Source of the DNA: Eshraghiella sp964414835
Lineage (GTDB): Bacteria; Bacillota; Clostridia; Lachnospirales; Lachnospiraceae
Length of the DNA: 64,000 nt
Assembly: GCA_964414835.1 (NCBI GenBank)
Contig: CAYPWY010000005.1
Span: forward strand, 1 to 64,000
Direction: 5' to 3'
A program made the position numbers and the translations under genes. Below the pieces are notes generated by a model. That model made no database searches and was not told where the DNA came from. It saw nothing but the letters and a program-made list of their open reading frames with translations. Shown here piece after piece: positions 25,370 to 34,229 of this stretch. Positions within the stretch are counted from its first letter, which is position 1. Each line of letters starts with the position of its first letter.

Positions 25370-26596
25370 TCAGCACGGCATCAGCACTGTAATCCCAAAA
25401 GAATGTCCGTCCTTGGTCCATGCCTGTATTTTCCCTCCATGGGCAGTTACAATGGCTTTCGCCACTGACAATCCGATTCCGTGACCTCCGGTTTCAGAAT
25501 TGCGTGACTGGTCTGTGCGGTAAAAACGGTCAAACACATAACTGAGATTATCTTGGGATATTTCTGTCTCAGTAGTATTGAACACTATCAACGACAACAT
25601 CCTGTTATGCCTGACAAAATCCAGAGATATTTTCCCTCCATGCGGGGAGTATTTAAGCGCATTATCCATAAGAATTGACACAAGCTGCCGAATGGCTTTA
25701 TCGTTACCGCACATTGAAAGCATCGGCTGAATATTACATATAAATTCTTTTTCCTGAGTATGTGCCAAAGTTTTAAATGGCATTGCCGTATCTGCCACAA
25801 TTTCCGACACCGGAAAATCAATCATCTGCATAGAGTTACCGGCCTCCTCCATTCGCGCCAGAAGAACAAGGTTATTGGTCAGAGATGTCAGGCGTTTTGT
25901 CTGAAGCTGTATATCCTCCAAAAATTCGTTTTTCCCCACTTCCATCTCCATAACGTCCACATCTGCATTTATAATAGTAATGGGAGTTTTCAGTTCATGT
26001 CCGGCGTCCGTGATAAAACGTTTCTGCTTTTCATAGCTTTCAGCTACCGGATGTATAATCCTTCCTGCAAAGAAAAATATGACAAAAAAAGCAATAACAA
26101 ATCCCGCCGACGCCATTCCTGCGCTTGCCATCAGAAACTTTCCGAAAGAATCCATTTTACGCTGGCAGTCAAGAAATGTGATGCGGATAGCATTGTCCTC
26201 CCGTTGACATAAAAAACGGAAATCGCCTACAAATCCTTTGTCGTTATTTTTATCTATTGCCAAGCCTGCATATTCGATTGCAGCTTCGGAATCAACAGCT
26301 GCCACATGACCTGTGTCTGTATAGATGACGCCTCCCGACTCATTGAGCAGCACTGAAAAATATCTTGACTCATAAGGAAGCTCCGGCGACATGTCAGGAC
26401 GCATTCTTTCTTCTTTATTATTTCCATAGTCGGGAAATTCGCCTTTGTTTTGCGAAATAATATGGAGAATCCCGTCTGCTTCTTTGACTACGGAGTTGTA
26501 GTTTATAATATTCATACCTACAACAATAAGCAGCAGCAAAACAAAAAGAGCAGTCATTGATAAAACAATGAACTTTAATTTAAGTTTTTTAATCAT
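25370..26596 (-). CDS. Two-component sensor histidine kinase
   Basis: 408 residues. Membrane span 1 (about 10-30), an extracytoplasmic sensor region of about 120 residues, span 2 (about 157-178, FVIAFFVIFFFAGRII), then a HisKA domain with phospho-acceptor His200 (FITDAGHELKTPIT) and a HATPase domain with N-box VSILMDNALKYS and G-box GGHGIGLSVAKAIV. The ATG overlaps the TGA of the response regulator (ATGA). The pair is divergent from the VTC/DUF4956/carbohydrate-binding lipoprotein operon and may regulate it. The tail includes a 9-bp direct repeat GGTGTTCAG (plus strand) near its stop. Stimulus unknown. Confidence 0.93.
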   Translation of the reverse strand: MIKKLKLKFIVLSMTALFVLLLLIVVGMNIINYNSVVKEADGILHIISQNKGEFPDYGNNKEERMRPDMSPELPYESRYFSVLLNESGGVIYTDTGHVAAVDSEAAIEYAGLAIDKNNDKGFVGDFRFLCQREDNAIRITFLDCQRKMDSFGKFLMASAGMASAGFVIAFFVIFFFAGRIIHPVAESYEKQKRFITDAGHELKTPITIINADVDVMEMEVGKNEFLEDIQLQTKRLTSLTNNLVLLARMEEAGNSMQMIDFPVSEIVADTAMPFKTLAHTQEKEFICNIQPMLSMCGNDKAIRQLVSILMDNALKYSPHGGKISLDFVRHNRMLSLIVFNTTETEISQDNLSYVFDRFYRTDQSRNSETGGHGIGLSVAKAIVTAHGGKIQAWTKDGHSFGITVLMPC

Positions 26597-27264
26597 GTAT
26601 TTTCCTCCAACGAATATCCCACATTTCTGGAAGCTTTAATAGTTATGTCTGCATGAAGAGCTGCAAGCTTTTTACGCAGATATGAGATATACACCCACAC
26701 CACATTGATTTCCGCATCACTGTCAAACCCCCAGATTTTTTCCATGAAACGTTCTGCCGGAATAAGATGACGGGGATTTGCCATAAAAAGCTCCATCATC
26801 TGAAACTCTTTGTTCGCCAGACGAAAACTGCCTGTTGGCGATGCAAGCTCAAACGTTGCACGGTCAAGGGTAATATTGCCCACAGTCAGTTTTGAATCCA
26901 CCGCAGTACGGCTTCTGGTTATAGCTCTCAGCCTTGCAAGAAGTTCTTTAGTATCAAATGGCTTGGTAAGATAGTCATTGGCTCCGCTGTCAAGCCCCAA
27001 TACCTTGTCATCAGTTTCCGCCTTTGCCGTAAGCATAAGGACAGGAATACCAATGCCTTTCGCCCTTATTTTTTTTAACACGGTAATTCCGTCCATTTTC
27101 GGCATCATAATATCTAAAACGGCAACATCATAATTTCCCGATTCCAGATGCAGAAGCGCTTCCTGCCCGTCATACACCGCATCGGCAGAATAATTGTTTT
27201 TTTCAAATATTTTAACGATGGCACGCGCAAGTGAGCGTTCATCTTCGGCAAGCAAAATTCTCAT
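26593..27264 (-). CDS. OmpR/PhoB-family response regulator
   Basis: 223 residues. Receiver domain with acidic pocket (LLAEDE) and phospho-acceptor Asp51 in VAVLDIMMPKMDG, Thr in MLTAKAE and Lys in LTKPFD; C-terminal winged-helix DNA-binding domain (LANKEFQMMELFMANP ... INVVWVYISYLRKKL). Partner of the adjacent histidine kinase (4-base overlap). Its promoter region, shared with the divergent VTC operon, carries a repeated TATATCATAC that could be its binding site. Confidence 0.95.
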   Translation of the reverse strand: MRILLAEDERSLARAIVKIFEKNNYSADAVYDGQEALLHLESGNYDVAVLDIMMPKMDGITVLKKIRAKGIGIPVLMLTAKAETDDKVLGLDSGANDYLTKPFDTKELLARLRAITRSRTAVDSKLTVGNITLDRATFELASPTGSFRLANKEFQMMELFMANPRHLIPAERFMEKIWGFDSDAEINVVWVYISYLRKKLAALHADITIKASRNVGYSLEENT

Positions 27265-27281
27265 TAAACATCATTCCTTTT

Positions 27282-27318
27282 TATATCATACTTTATTTAT
27301 ACCACATTTATATCATAC
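27282..27318. repeat. Direct repeat TATATCATAC in the divergent regulator/VTC promoter region
   Basis: The 10-mer TATATCATAC occurs at 27282-27291 and 27309-27318, start-to-start 27 bp, just upstream of the response regulator start codon. OmpR-type regulators often bind direct repeats, usually spaced about 11 or 22 bp, so this spacing is not a perfect fit. Confidence 0.4.
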
Positions 27319-27389
27319 ACGCCAAACATTAAGCCAAATTAAAAATAAAAAATTTTACGCATTTTTTACTTCAATTAAGTTTCGGGTTC

Positions 27390-27395
27390 TATAAT
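27390..27395 (+). promoter_or_regulatory. -10 element for the VTC operon
   Basis: Perfect TATAAT about 25 nt before the VTC start codon; the -35 region (ACTTCA-like, 17 bp upstream) is poor, as expected for an activator-dependent promoter. Its position makes a start at 27394 for the VTC gene unlikely. Confidence 0.45.
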
Positions 27396-27420
27396 GAACC
27401 ACGAAAAGGAGGATTATCAT

Positions 27421-28164
27421 ATGGCATACCAGACCGTTTTCAAACGATTTGAATTAAAATATATGCTTACGCTTGAGCAGAAGGAAAAGGTGTTACGGGC
27501 AATGGAACCCTATATGGCTTTGGATGAGTACGGGCGCACCACAATCCGCAATATTTATTTTGACACAGACAATTACCGTCTTGTTCGGCACTCCATTGAA
27601 AAGCCGGCATATAAAGAAAAGCTGCGCATCCGCAGCTACAATCAGGCTGTTCCGGAAAGTACGGTGTTTGTTGAGCTGAAAAAAAAGTATAAATCAGTTG
27701 TTTACAAGCGACGACTTTCTCTTCCTGAGGAGGAGGCAATGGAATGGGTTCTCGGCGAGAACCATTGCCAAAAGGATACGCAGATTTCGGAGGAAATTGA
27801 TTATTTTCTACAGTATTATGAAAATCTGCATCCTGCAGCATTCCTTTCATACGAACGTGAGGCATTCTATTCCCTTGACGGCAGTGATTTCCGCGTTACG
27901 TTTGATGACACTATACTTTGCCGGCTTGACGATTTATCACTTGAATCGGATGTATACGGCACACCTCTGTTGGACGAGGGCATGGTACTGATGGAAATCA
28001 AATGTCCCGGCGGAATACCGCTATGGATGGTTCATGTATTGTCAGAAGAGCATATTTACAAAACATCGTTTTCAAAATACGGAACCGCTTACCAGACTAT
28101 GATTTTTCCACAATTAAGAGAGCAAAATGTTATTAAACAAAAGGAGGCTGTTATTAATGCTTGA
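27421..28164 (+). CDS. VTC-domain protein (polyphosphate polymerase domain)
   Basis: 247 residues from the ATG at 27421 (AAAGGAGG site 10 nt upstream). VTC/CYTH-like tunnel-fold domain: FKRFELKYMLT at the start, then the RNIYFDT strand, KLRIRSY, VFVELKKKYKSVVYKRR, ALE-type YEREAF and a late LMEIKC. These alternating basic and acidic strands form the triphosphate tunnel. In yeast the domain makes polyphosphate from ATP; the activity of the bacterial stand-alone version is uncertain. Its stop overlaps the DUF4956 start by 8 bases. Gene trio with DUF4956 and a secreted carbohydrate-binding protein recurs in Clostridia. Confidence 0.88.
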   Translation: MAYQTVFKRFELKYMLTLEQKEKVLRAMEPYMALDEYGRTTIRNIYFDTDNYRLVRHSIEKPAYKEKLRIRSYNQAVPESTVFVELKKKYKSVVYKRRLSLPEEEAMEWVLGENHCQKDTQISEEIDYFLQYYENLHPAAFLSYEREAFYSLDGSDFRVTFDDTILCRLDDLSLESDVYGTPLLDEGMVLMEIKCPGGIPLWMVHVLSEEHIYKTSFSKYGTAYQTMIFPQLREQNVIKQKEAVINA

Positions 28165-28852
28165 ATCATTATTTAAAGGTATTTTTGACTCGGATTTAAC
28201 CACGGTTATCAGTTTAACCGATTTTCTTATCTGTGTAGGATTTTCCCTGTTGCTGGGATTAATTATGGCATTTGGGTATATGTATCGTACACGTTATACA
28301 AAAAGCTTTGTAGTTACTTTGGCTCTGCTGCCTGCCGTTGTCTGCATAGTAATTATGATGGTAAACGGTAATGTGGGAACAGGAGTTGCCGTTGCCGGTG
28401 CGTTCAGCCTTGTACGTTTTCGTTCCGTTCCCGGAACAGCCAAAGAAATCGGAACACTTTTTCTGGCAATGGGGGCTGGACTTATTTCAGGAATGGGCTA
28501 CCTTGGATTTGCAATGCTGTTTACGGTGATTATGTGTGCAATGTTTATGCTGTATAATCGTCTGGATTTCGGTTCAAAAAAGAATTCCGCTGTTTATAAA
28601 ACCTTCAATGTTACCATTCCGGAGGATTTGGATTATACAGGCGTGTTTGAAGAAATTTTCAACGAGTACACCACATCCTGTCAGCTGGTTCATGTGAAAA
28701 CCACCAATATGGGCAGTATGTTCCGTCTTACATATGATGTTTCTCTCAAGGACATAACCAAAGAAAAAGAACTGATTGACAAACTGCGCTGCAGGAACGG
28801 CAATCTTGAGATTGCTGTTTCAAAACAGGAAACTGCTGTTACCGAACTGTAA
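28157..28852 (+). CDS. DUF4956 membrane protein
   Basis: 231 residues from the ATG at 28157 (AAAAGGAGG site, 8-base overlap with VTC). Four predicted membrane spans: LICVGFSLLLGLIMAFGY, FVVTLALLPAVVCIVIMMV, a small Gly/Ala stretch VGTGVAVAGAFSLVRFRS followed by GTLFLAMGAGLISGMGY, and FAMLFTVIMCAMFML. A soluble C-terminal domain of about 90 residues (FNVTIPEDLDYTGVFEEIF...) follows. The VRFRS(V)PGTAKEI segment is the conserved signature of DUF4956. Function unknown; constant neighbour of VTC-domain proteins, so possibly channels or senses the VTC product. Confidence 0.88.
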   Translation: MLESLFKGIFDSDLTTVISLTDFLICVGFSLLLGLIMAFGYMYRTRYTKSFVVTLALLPAVVCIVIMMVNGNVGTGVAVAGAFSLVRFRSVPGTAKEIGTLFLAMGAGLISGMGYLGFAMLFTVIMCAMFMLYNRLDFGSKKNSAVYKTFNVTIPEDLDYTGVFEEIFNEYTTSCQLVHVKTTNMGSMFRLTYDVSLKDITKEKELIDKLRCRNGNLEIAVSKQETAVTEL

Positions 28853-28873
28853 AAGACGAGGGGATGTTTATTT

Positions 28874-30709
28874 ATGAAAAAAATAATTATTTCAATTATG
28901 ATACTTGGACTGCTGTCCGGCATTCTCTGTGGATGCGCCGACACTTCCAATCTGACCGACTCAAGCAACAATAATCAGGATGGCAGCGAAACTGACTCTT
29001 CATCCAACACTACGGAAGTGGATTTCACCCAGGGCGATTCAGATATGTTTACCGACCGTGACTATGAGGTAGGCTACGATGAAAGCAACAGCGTTATCAT
29101 TCAGCTAAACGGCGATTCCGCATCCGCCAGCTCCGACTCAGTAAAAATCTCGGGCTCTACAATAACAATTACAGAAAATGCAACATACATTATTTCCGGC
29201 ACCCTGGATGACGGTATGATTATTGTAAATGCAAAGGACGCCAAATTACAATTAGTCCTTAATGGTGTGAACATTAACAGCGAAACCTGTGCTCCTTTAT
29301 ACATTCTCGATGCGGACAAGGTTTTCATCACCTTGGCATCCGGCACCTCAAACACGCTTTCCAACGGAGGTTCATTCACAGCCATAGACGATAACAATAT
29401 CGACGGTGCCATATTCTCAAAACAGGATGTCACCTTTAACGGTTCCGGCAGTCTTACGGTAATATCTCCTGCAGGTCATGGAATCGTATGTAAGGATGAC
29501 CTTGTGTTTACCAGCGGAACCTACACAATCAATTCCGCCTCACATGGTTTTGATGCCAATGACAGCGTAAGAATCACCAATGCCGACATTACCATCGTTT
29601 CCGGAAAAGACGGAATACATTCCGAAAACTCTGATGACGCTGAGCTTGGTTTTGTTTACATTTCAAGCGGAACACTGGATATAAACGCCGAAGGCGACGG
29701 TATCAGCGCCGGGTCATATATGCAAATCGAAGGCGGAACCTTTGATATTGTTTCCGGCGGCGGCAGTGCAAATGCTTCAAAGCAGACTTCAGACTCATGG
29801 GGCAGCTTTATGGGAGGAAAAGACGAGCCGGGACAGTCCATGTCGCCGTCCTCGTCCTCCGAAAGCACAGATGACAGCAGCACCAGTATCAAGGGAATCA
29901 AGGCTTCTGGCAGCATGGTTATAAACAACGGCTCTTTTACTATCAACTCTGCCGATGATGCAATTCACTCCAATACCTCCATCACAGTAAACGGCGGTTC
30001 ATTTGAAATTGCCAGCGGAGATGATGCGTTCCATGCCGATGAAACCTTAACAGTAACTTCGGGAACCATCAATATAACGGAAAGCTATGAAGGTCTGGAG
30101 GGACTTAATGTGGTAATTTCCGGTGGTGATATTACTCTTGTTGCCAGTGATGACGGTCTGAATGCAGCAGGCGGAAACGATTCCAGCGGTTTCGGAGGTG
30201 TACGCGGAGATGAACAGTTTGGCGGTCACGGCGGCGGTATGAACAGAGCCATGGGAGGCGGCATGGGCGACTCTTCTTCTTCCAACGGCAGCATGGTTAT
30301 TTCCGGCGGAAATCTGTATATTAAAGCCTCCGGTGACGGTATAGACTCCAACGGAACCCTGACCATTTCAGGAGGATACATTGTCATCTGCGGACCTACA
30401 CAGGGTGACACCTCAACACTGGATTATGATGTAAGTGCTGTAATTACAGGAGGAGTTTTTATCGGAACAGGCGCCTCAGGAATGGCACAGACATTCAGCG
30501 ATTCAGAGCAGGGAGTTATATCCGTAAGCGCAGGAAGCCAGTCTGCCGGAACAGGCATTACACTTACAGACAATGACGGCAATACAATAATATCCCATAC
30601 TCCTGAGCTGTCTTTCGATGTTATAATTCTCAGCAGCCCTGAAATAACCTCTGGAGAGACATATACATTAACCGTAGGGTCATATTCAGGGGAGGTTACG
30701 GCAAATTAA
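28874..30709 (+). CDS. Carbohydrate-binding lipoprotein (DUF4353 / Cthe_2159-like beta-helix)
   Basis: 611 residues. Lipoprotein signal with lipobox LCGC (Cys21), then a Ser/Thr/Asn linker, then a long right-handed beta-helix made of repeated GT(F/L)xIxSxxDG(I/L)xS units, for example GKDGIHSENSDD, GDGISAGSYMQIEGGTF and GDGIDSNGTLTISGGY. This matches the DUF4353 family, whose Clostridium thermocellum member Cthe_2159 is a cellulose/polygalacturonate-binding beta-helix. A Gly/Met/His-rich insertion (about 440-465, GGHGGGMNRAMGGGMG) is unusual and could bind metal. Last gene of the VTC-DUF4956 operon, closed by a terminator. Predicted to display glycan binding on the cell surface. Confidence 0.87.
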   Translation: MKKIIISIMILGLLSGILCGCADTSNLTDSSNNNQDGSETDSSSNTTEVDFTQGDSDMFTDRDYEVGYDESNSVIIQLNGDSASASSDSVKISGSTITITENATYIISGTLDDGMIIVNAKDAKLQLVLNGVNINSETCAPLYILDADKVFITLASGTSNTLSNGGSFTAIDDNNIDGAIFSKQDVTFNGSGSLTVISPAGHGIVCKDDLVFTSGTYTINSASHGFDANDSVRITNADITIVSGKDGIHSENSDDAELGFVYISSGTLDINAEGDGISAGSYMQIEGGTFDIVSGGGSANASKQTSDSWGSFMGGKDEPGQSMSPSSSSESTDDSSTSIKGIKASGSMVINNGSFTINSADDAIHSNTSITVNGGSFEIASGDDAFHADETLTVTSGTINITESYEGLEGLNVVISGGDITLVASDDGLNAAGGNDSSGFGGVRGDEQFGGHGGGMNRAMGGGMGDSSSSNGSMVISGGNLYIKASGDGIDSNGTLTISGGYIVICGPTQGDTSTLDYDVSAVITGGVFIGTGASGMAQTFSDSEQGVISVSAGSQSAGTGITLTDNDGNTIISHTPELSFDVIILSSPEITSGETYTLTVGSYSGEVTAN

Positions 30710-30732
30710 TACAGACTGCCACTCAAAGAAAG

Positions 30733-30772
30733 GAACAGGGAAGTGCGCTTACAGCAGCACTTCCCTGTTGGT
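30733..30772 (+). terminator. Strong intrinsic hairpin at the convergent ends of the lipoprotein and deacetylase genes
   Basis: AACAGGGAAGTGC (30733-30745) pairs with GCACTTCCCTGTT (30756-30768), with outer GGAAC/GTTCC help. There is no long T-run on the plus side. The right arm is also coding sequence for the last residues of the minus-strand deacetylase gene, which stops at 30749 within the loop. Confidence 0.7.
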
Positions 30773-31423
30773 TCCGTAAAACACATTATCATACCCGCTT
30801 ATTTTTTCGCATATCCGTTCAAGGCAAAGCCAGTTTCTTTCTGCATCAAATTCATAGGAATGACCCCACAGATAAAACAACTGAGGCTTATCATCAGGCA
30901 TTTCAAGAAACTCATCTATAAGTTCAAAAATCCTGTCGTTTTTGTGGTGACAGGTGGGTTTGAAACGCATCAAATCCGTCTGTATATCAAAACTCATTGA
31001 TTCTTCAACTGTTCTGGCATATTTAATCCCAATGGATTTAAGATATTCCACTACCCTGTCATCATATGAGCCATAAGCATATGCCATTCCAACCGGAGTT
31101 TCCCCAAATATCCGTTCCAACTGAAGCTTATCATCCATAAATTCATCATGCAGCTGTCGCTCGTCAAATCCCGCAGGTCCAAGATGCATTCTGCCATGAA
31201 CAGCAATCTCATGTCCCTGATAAAGCTCCCTGATTCCATCAACCGGAAGCCGCCTGACAGTAAATCCGTTACAGTCCCAGCTGTCATTTGTTCCCAAAAT
31301 TCCCGAATTAATATTAAAAGTACATTTTAAACCATAGTAATTGATTATATCCAAAAGCTTTCTGTCCGATTCTACGCCGTCATCATAGCTCAGAGTAACC
31401 GCCTTTGCTTTACCATACCACAT
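30749..31423 (-). CDS. Polysaccharide deacetylase family protein (NodB fold)
   Basis: 224 residues from the ATG at 31423 (8 nt after GAGG; a second ATG at 31429 is too close to the site). NodB-homology motifs: catalytic Asp pair in VTLSYDDGVESD, metal His residues in HEIAVHGRMHLG (H-x3-H like), and a late HSYEF. There is no signal peptide or membrane span, so it acts in the cytoplasm or is released by another route; the substrate may be a small amidated or acetylated sugar rather than peptidoglycan. Single gene, convergent with the lipoprotein operon. Confidence 0.85.
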   Translation of the reverse strand: MWYGKAKAVTLSYDDGVESDRKLLDIINYYGLKCTFNINSGILGTNDSWDCNGFTVRRLPVDGIRELYQGHEIAVHGRMHLGPAGFDERQLHDEFMDDKLQLERIFGETPVGMAYAYGSYDDRVVEYLKSIGIKYARTVEESMSFDIQTDLMRFKPTCHHKNDRIFELIDEFLEMPDDKPQLFYLWGHSYEFDAERNWLCLERICEKISGYDNVFYGTNREVLL

Positions 31424-31504
31424 ATACATCGCCTCTCTTCTTACGACAAAACCTTCCGCTGCACAGGACATTACTCCGGTGCGGCAGGTTCTTACGAATA
31501 CAAA

Positions 31505-31542
31505 ACAACTGAAATATGCCCCAACAAATGTCAGGGCATATT
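31505..31542 (-). terminator. Intrinsic terminator after dapL
   Basis: On the minus strand AATATGCCC (31542-31534) pairs with GGGCATATT (31520-31512), followed by a T-rich tract (TCAGTTGTTTTG). It closes the glnA-ANTAR-dapF-dapL transcript. Confidence 0.7.
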
Positions 31543-31553
31543 ATTCCGGTAAT

Positions 31554-32774
31554 CTATTTTATTATCTTCTTCATTCTCTCAATGGCTTCCACTGTGTTTT
31601 CATATGTTCCGAAGGCCGTCAGTCTGAAATAACCCTCGCCGCTAGGTCCGAAGCCAGAGCCCGGCGTTCCCACAACATTAGCGTTCTCAAGAACATAGTC
31701 GAAGAAATCCCATGAACTCATTCCATCTATTGTTTTAAGCCAGATATATGGGGCATTGACACCACCCGATACAGAAAATCCGGCATCCGCCAGTCCCTCT
31801 TTGATTACTTTGGCATTGTTCATATAATATGCAACCTGCTTTTTAAGCTCTGCCTTACCTGCATCCGAATATACGGCTTCACCTGCTCTCTGAACGATAT
31901 AAGGTGCTCCATTGTACTTTGTTCCATGCCTTCTTGCCCAAAGTCCATTAAGGGAAACATCATCACACTTAAGTTCCTTAGGAATTACGGTAAATCCAAG
32001 ACGCACACCTGTAAAGCCGGCATTCTTAGAAAAACTTCTAAGCTCTATTGCGCAGGTTTTTGCACCATCACATTCATAAATTGAATGAGGAACATCCTCC
32101 TCTGAAATATATGCCTCATAAGCAGCATCATATATGATAAGCGCTTTCTTCTCGTTGGCATAATCCACCCACTTCTGCAGTTCGGATTTTGTTACGGTAG
32201 CTCCCGTAGGATTATTAGGGAAACAAAGGTAGATTATATCTGGAGTTTCCGTAGGCAGTACAGGTGCAAATCCGTTTTCCTCAAGACACGGCATATATAT
32301 GACATTGCTCCACATTCCGGTGGAAGAATCATATGTGCCTGTTCTTCCTGCCATTACATTAGAATCCACATACACAGGATATACAGGGTCTCCCACTGCA
32401 ATTCTGTTGTCTGTTCCTAATATCTCCTGTATATTTCCGGAGTCGCATTTTGCTCCGTCAGATACGAAAATCTCGTCTATATCGATGTCTATTCCTCTTG
32501 ACTTGTAATCACCGTTTGCTATGGCTGACCTGAGAAATTCATATCCCAAGTCAGGTGCATATCCGCGGAATGTCTCTGCCTTGCCCATCTCATCAACAGC
32601 CTTATGCATTGAATCTATAATTGAAGGGGCAATAGGCTGTGTAACATCACCGATACTGAGTTTGATAACTTTCTTGTCAGGATGTGCCTCCTTGTATTCT
32701 CTTTCCTTCCTTCCTACCGTGGAGAAAAGATAACTTCCCGGTAATTTTAAATAATTTTCATTAATCTTGAACAT
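31554..32774 (-). CDS. dapL: LL-diaminopimelate aminotransferase
   Basis: 406 residues. PLP enzyme (fold type I) that converts tetrahydrodipicolinate directly to LL-DAP with glutamate as amino donor, bypassing the acylated intermediates. Start MFKINENYLKLPGSYLFS is typical of DapL. The PLP-binding lysine is in RSFSKNAGFTGVRLG, the Asn/Asp-Tyr pair in FPNNPTGA and IIYDAAYEAY. Located 18 nt after dapF, so two consecutive steps of lysine/peptidoglycan precursor synthesis are co-transcribed. Cytosolic homodimer. Confidence 0.96.
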   Translation of the reverse strand: MFKINENYLKLPGSYLFSTVGRKEREYKEAHPDKKVIKLSIGDVTQPIAPSIIDSMHKAVDEMGKAETFRGYAPDLGYEFLRSAIANGDYKSRGIDIDIDEIFVSDGAKCDSGNIQEILGTDNRIAVGDPVYPVYVDSNVMAGRTGTYDSSTGMWSNVIYMPCLEENGFAPVLPTETPDIIYLCFPNNPTGATVTKSELQKWVDYANEKKALIIYDAAYEAYISEEDVPHSIYECDGAKTCAIELRSFSKNAGFTGVRLGFTVIPKELKCDDVSLNGLWARRHGTKYNGAPYIVQRAGEAVYSDAGKAELKKQVAYYMNNAKVIKEGLADAGFSVSGGVNAPYIWLKTIDGMSSWDFFDYVLENANVVGTPGSGFGPSGEGYFRLTAFGTYENTVEAIERMKKIIK

Positions 32775-32792
32775 TCTGTCCGCCTCCTTAGT

Positions 32793-33623
32793 CTAGCTCC
32801 ACTGACCTGTAAAAACAGTACGCGCAGCTCCTTCCATATATACAATATTATTTTCCCTGTCCCATGTGATTTTCAGCTCTCCGCCTAACAGCTTAACAGT
32901 TACTGTATCATTACACAGTCCGTTGAGTATTGTAGCAACAACCGTTGCACATGTACCTGTTCCGCATGCCAGCGTCTCACCTGAGCCGCGTTCCCACACA
33001 CGCATCTGCAATGTATCTCTGTCAATCACTCTGACAAATTCCGTGTTGACCTGCTCCGGGAACAACGGATTCTTTTCAAACAGAGGACCTATATCCTCTA
33101 TTTTAAGATTGTCAACATCATCAACATATATGACGCAATGAGGATTTCCCATTGATACACAGGTAATTTTGTATTCATTACCTCCTATGGCAACAGGGTA
33201 ATCCCTGACAATGTCGGCATCTATATTGACCGGAATGAACTTAGGTCTCAGCTCCGGCGCTCCCATGTTGACACGTACAGTATCCACCTTACCGTCAACC
33301 ACGTTAAGCTTAAGGTATTTTATACCTGACAATGTGTCAACGGATATATCAGTCTTATCCGTAAGACCGTTATCATACACGTACTTTCCGACACATCTTA
33401 TTCCGTTGCCGCACATTTTGCCCTGTGAGCCGTCAGCATTGTACATTTCCATGTAAAAATCCGCTTTATCCGAAGGCTTTATAAGTATAAGCCCATCTGA
33501 ACCGACTCCGAAGTGTCTGTCACTGATTTTTACTGATAACCCGGACGGATTGGTCACGCTTTCCTCAAAACAATTGACATATATATAGTCATTACCTGTT
33601 CCCTGCATCTTAGTAAATTCCAT
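32793..33623 (-). CDS. dapF: Diaminopimelate epimerase
   Basis: 276 residues from the ATG at 33623; a GTG-like upstream start at 33635 is possible but would sit on the AAAGGA site. Converts LL-DAP to meso-DAP with a two-cysteine acid/base pair, both visible: MCGNGIRCVG and ACGTGTCATV. N-terminal FTKMQGTGNDYIYVN is the family signature. Follows the ANTAR gene by 21 nt and precedes dapL by 18 nt. Confidence 0.96.
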   Translation of the reverse strand: MEFTKMQGTGNDYIYVNCFEESVTNPSGLSVKISDRHFGVGSDGLILIKPSDKADFYMEMYNADGSQGKMCGNGIRCVGKYVYDNGLTDKTDISVDTLSGIKYLKLNVVDGKVDTVRVNMGAPELRPKFIPVNIDADIVRDYPVAIGGNEYKITCVSMGNPHCVIYVDDVDNLKIEDIGPLFEKNPLFPEQVNTEFVRVIDRDTLQMRVWERGSGETLACGTGTCATVVATILNGLCNDTVTVKLLGGELKITWDRENNIVYMEGAARTVFTGQWS

Positions 33624-33644
33624 TGCTGCCACCATTCCTTTCCA

Positions 33645-34193
33645 TTATTCTCTGTAAAGACATATTATCATATGGGCGGTTTCCACAATACCTGTTCCGC
33701 TGTCCATACTGCACTTCTGCATATATCTGTGTGCTTCATCCTCCGTCATATTATTGCGGTCCATCAGAACGCCCTTGGCCTCCTTAATAATTTTCTGCTC
33801 CTCCTCAGAACGAATTTTGGGTACAAGCCGCGCCTGCTTACGCCTGCGTCTCTGTGCCTCAAACATCATATGAACCGTGTTGACCAAATCAAAAACTTTA
33901 ATCGGCATTCCCAGCTTCATTATTTCACCGTCATCAGAATCCATCCAATGTCCCTGGGATGCCACCAAAAGCATATCAAAGCCTGTCGGTAAACACGCCT
34001 TAAGCTGTGTATAATACATATCAGTGAATCTATAACTGCAGATAACAATTCCCCCATTGAGAGTATTGACATACTCCAATACCTGAGAACCACTGGTACA
34101 CACAGCATCAACATTAATACCGCTTCTCACAAGCAGATTCTTGATTTTCCTGCCATCCTCCGGCTTCGGAAAAACTACTATGATATTTTCCAT
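33645..34193 (-). CDS. ANTAR-domain RNA-binding regulator with degenerate receiver
   Basis: 182 residues from the ATG at 34193 (AAGG 8 nt upstream); a TTG at 34214 is a less likely start. The first about 120 residues have a receiver-like alternation (NIIVVFPKPEDGRKIKNLL ... NGGIVICSYRFTD ... FDMLLVASQ), but the phospho-acceptor Asp is missing: the expected position reads CSYRF. The C-terminal ANTAR domain (EEEQKIIKEAKGVLMDRNNMTEDEAHRYMQKC...) binds tandem hexaloop hairpins to prevent termination. Lies 36 nt after glnA, a pairing known in clostridia (NitR-like) for nitrogen control. No ANTAR target hairpin pair is obvious in the window. Confidence 0.88.
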   Translation of the reverse strand: MENIIVVFPKPEDGRKIKNLLVRSGINVDAVCTSGSQVLEYVNTLNGGIVICSYRFTDMYYTQLKACLPTGFDMLLVASQGHWMDSDDGEIMKLGMPIKVFDLVNTVHMMFEAQRRRRKQARLVPKIRSEEEQKIIKEAKGVLMDRNNMTEDEAHRYMQKCSMDSGTGIVETAHMIICLYRE

Positions 34194-34229
34194 TATAATT
34201 GCCTTGTCTGTCAAACTATTTAGAATTTA

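Noticed and set aside
25349..25378. Repeat GGTGTTCAG as a functional site at the histidine kinase 3' end
   Set aside because: The 9-bp repeat overlaps the coding end and the region before the aspS promoter; too short to separate from chance.
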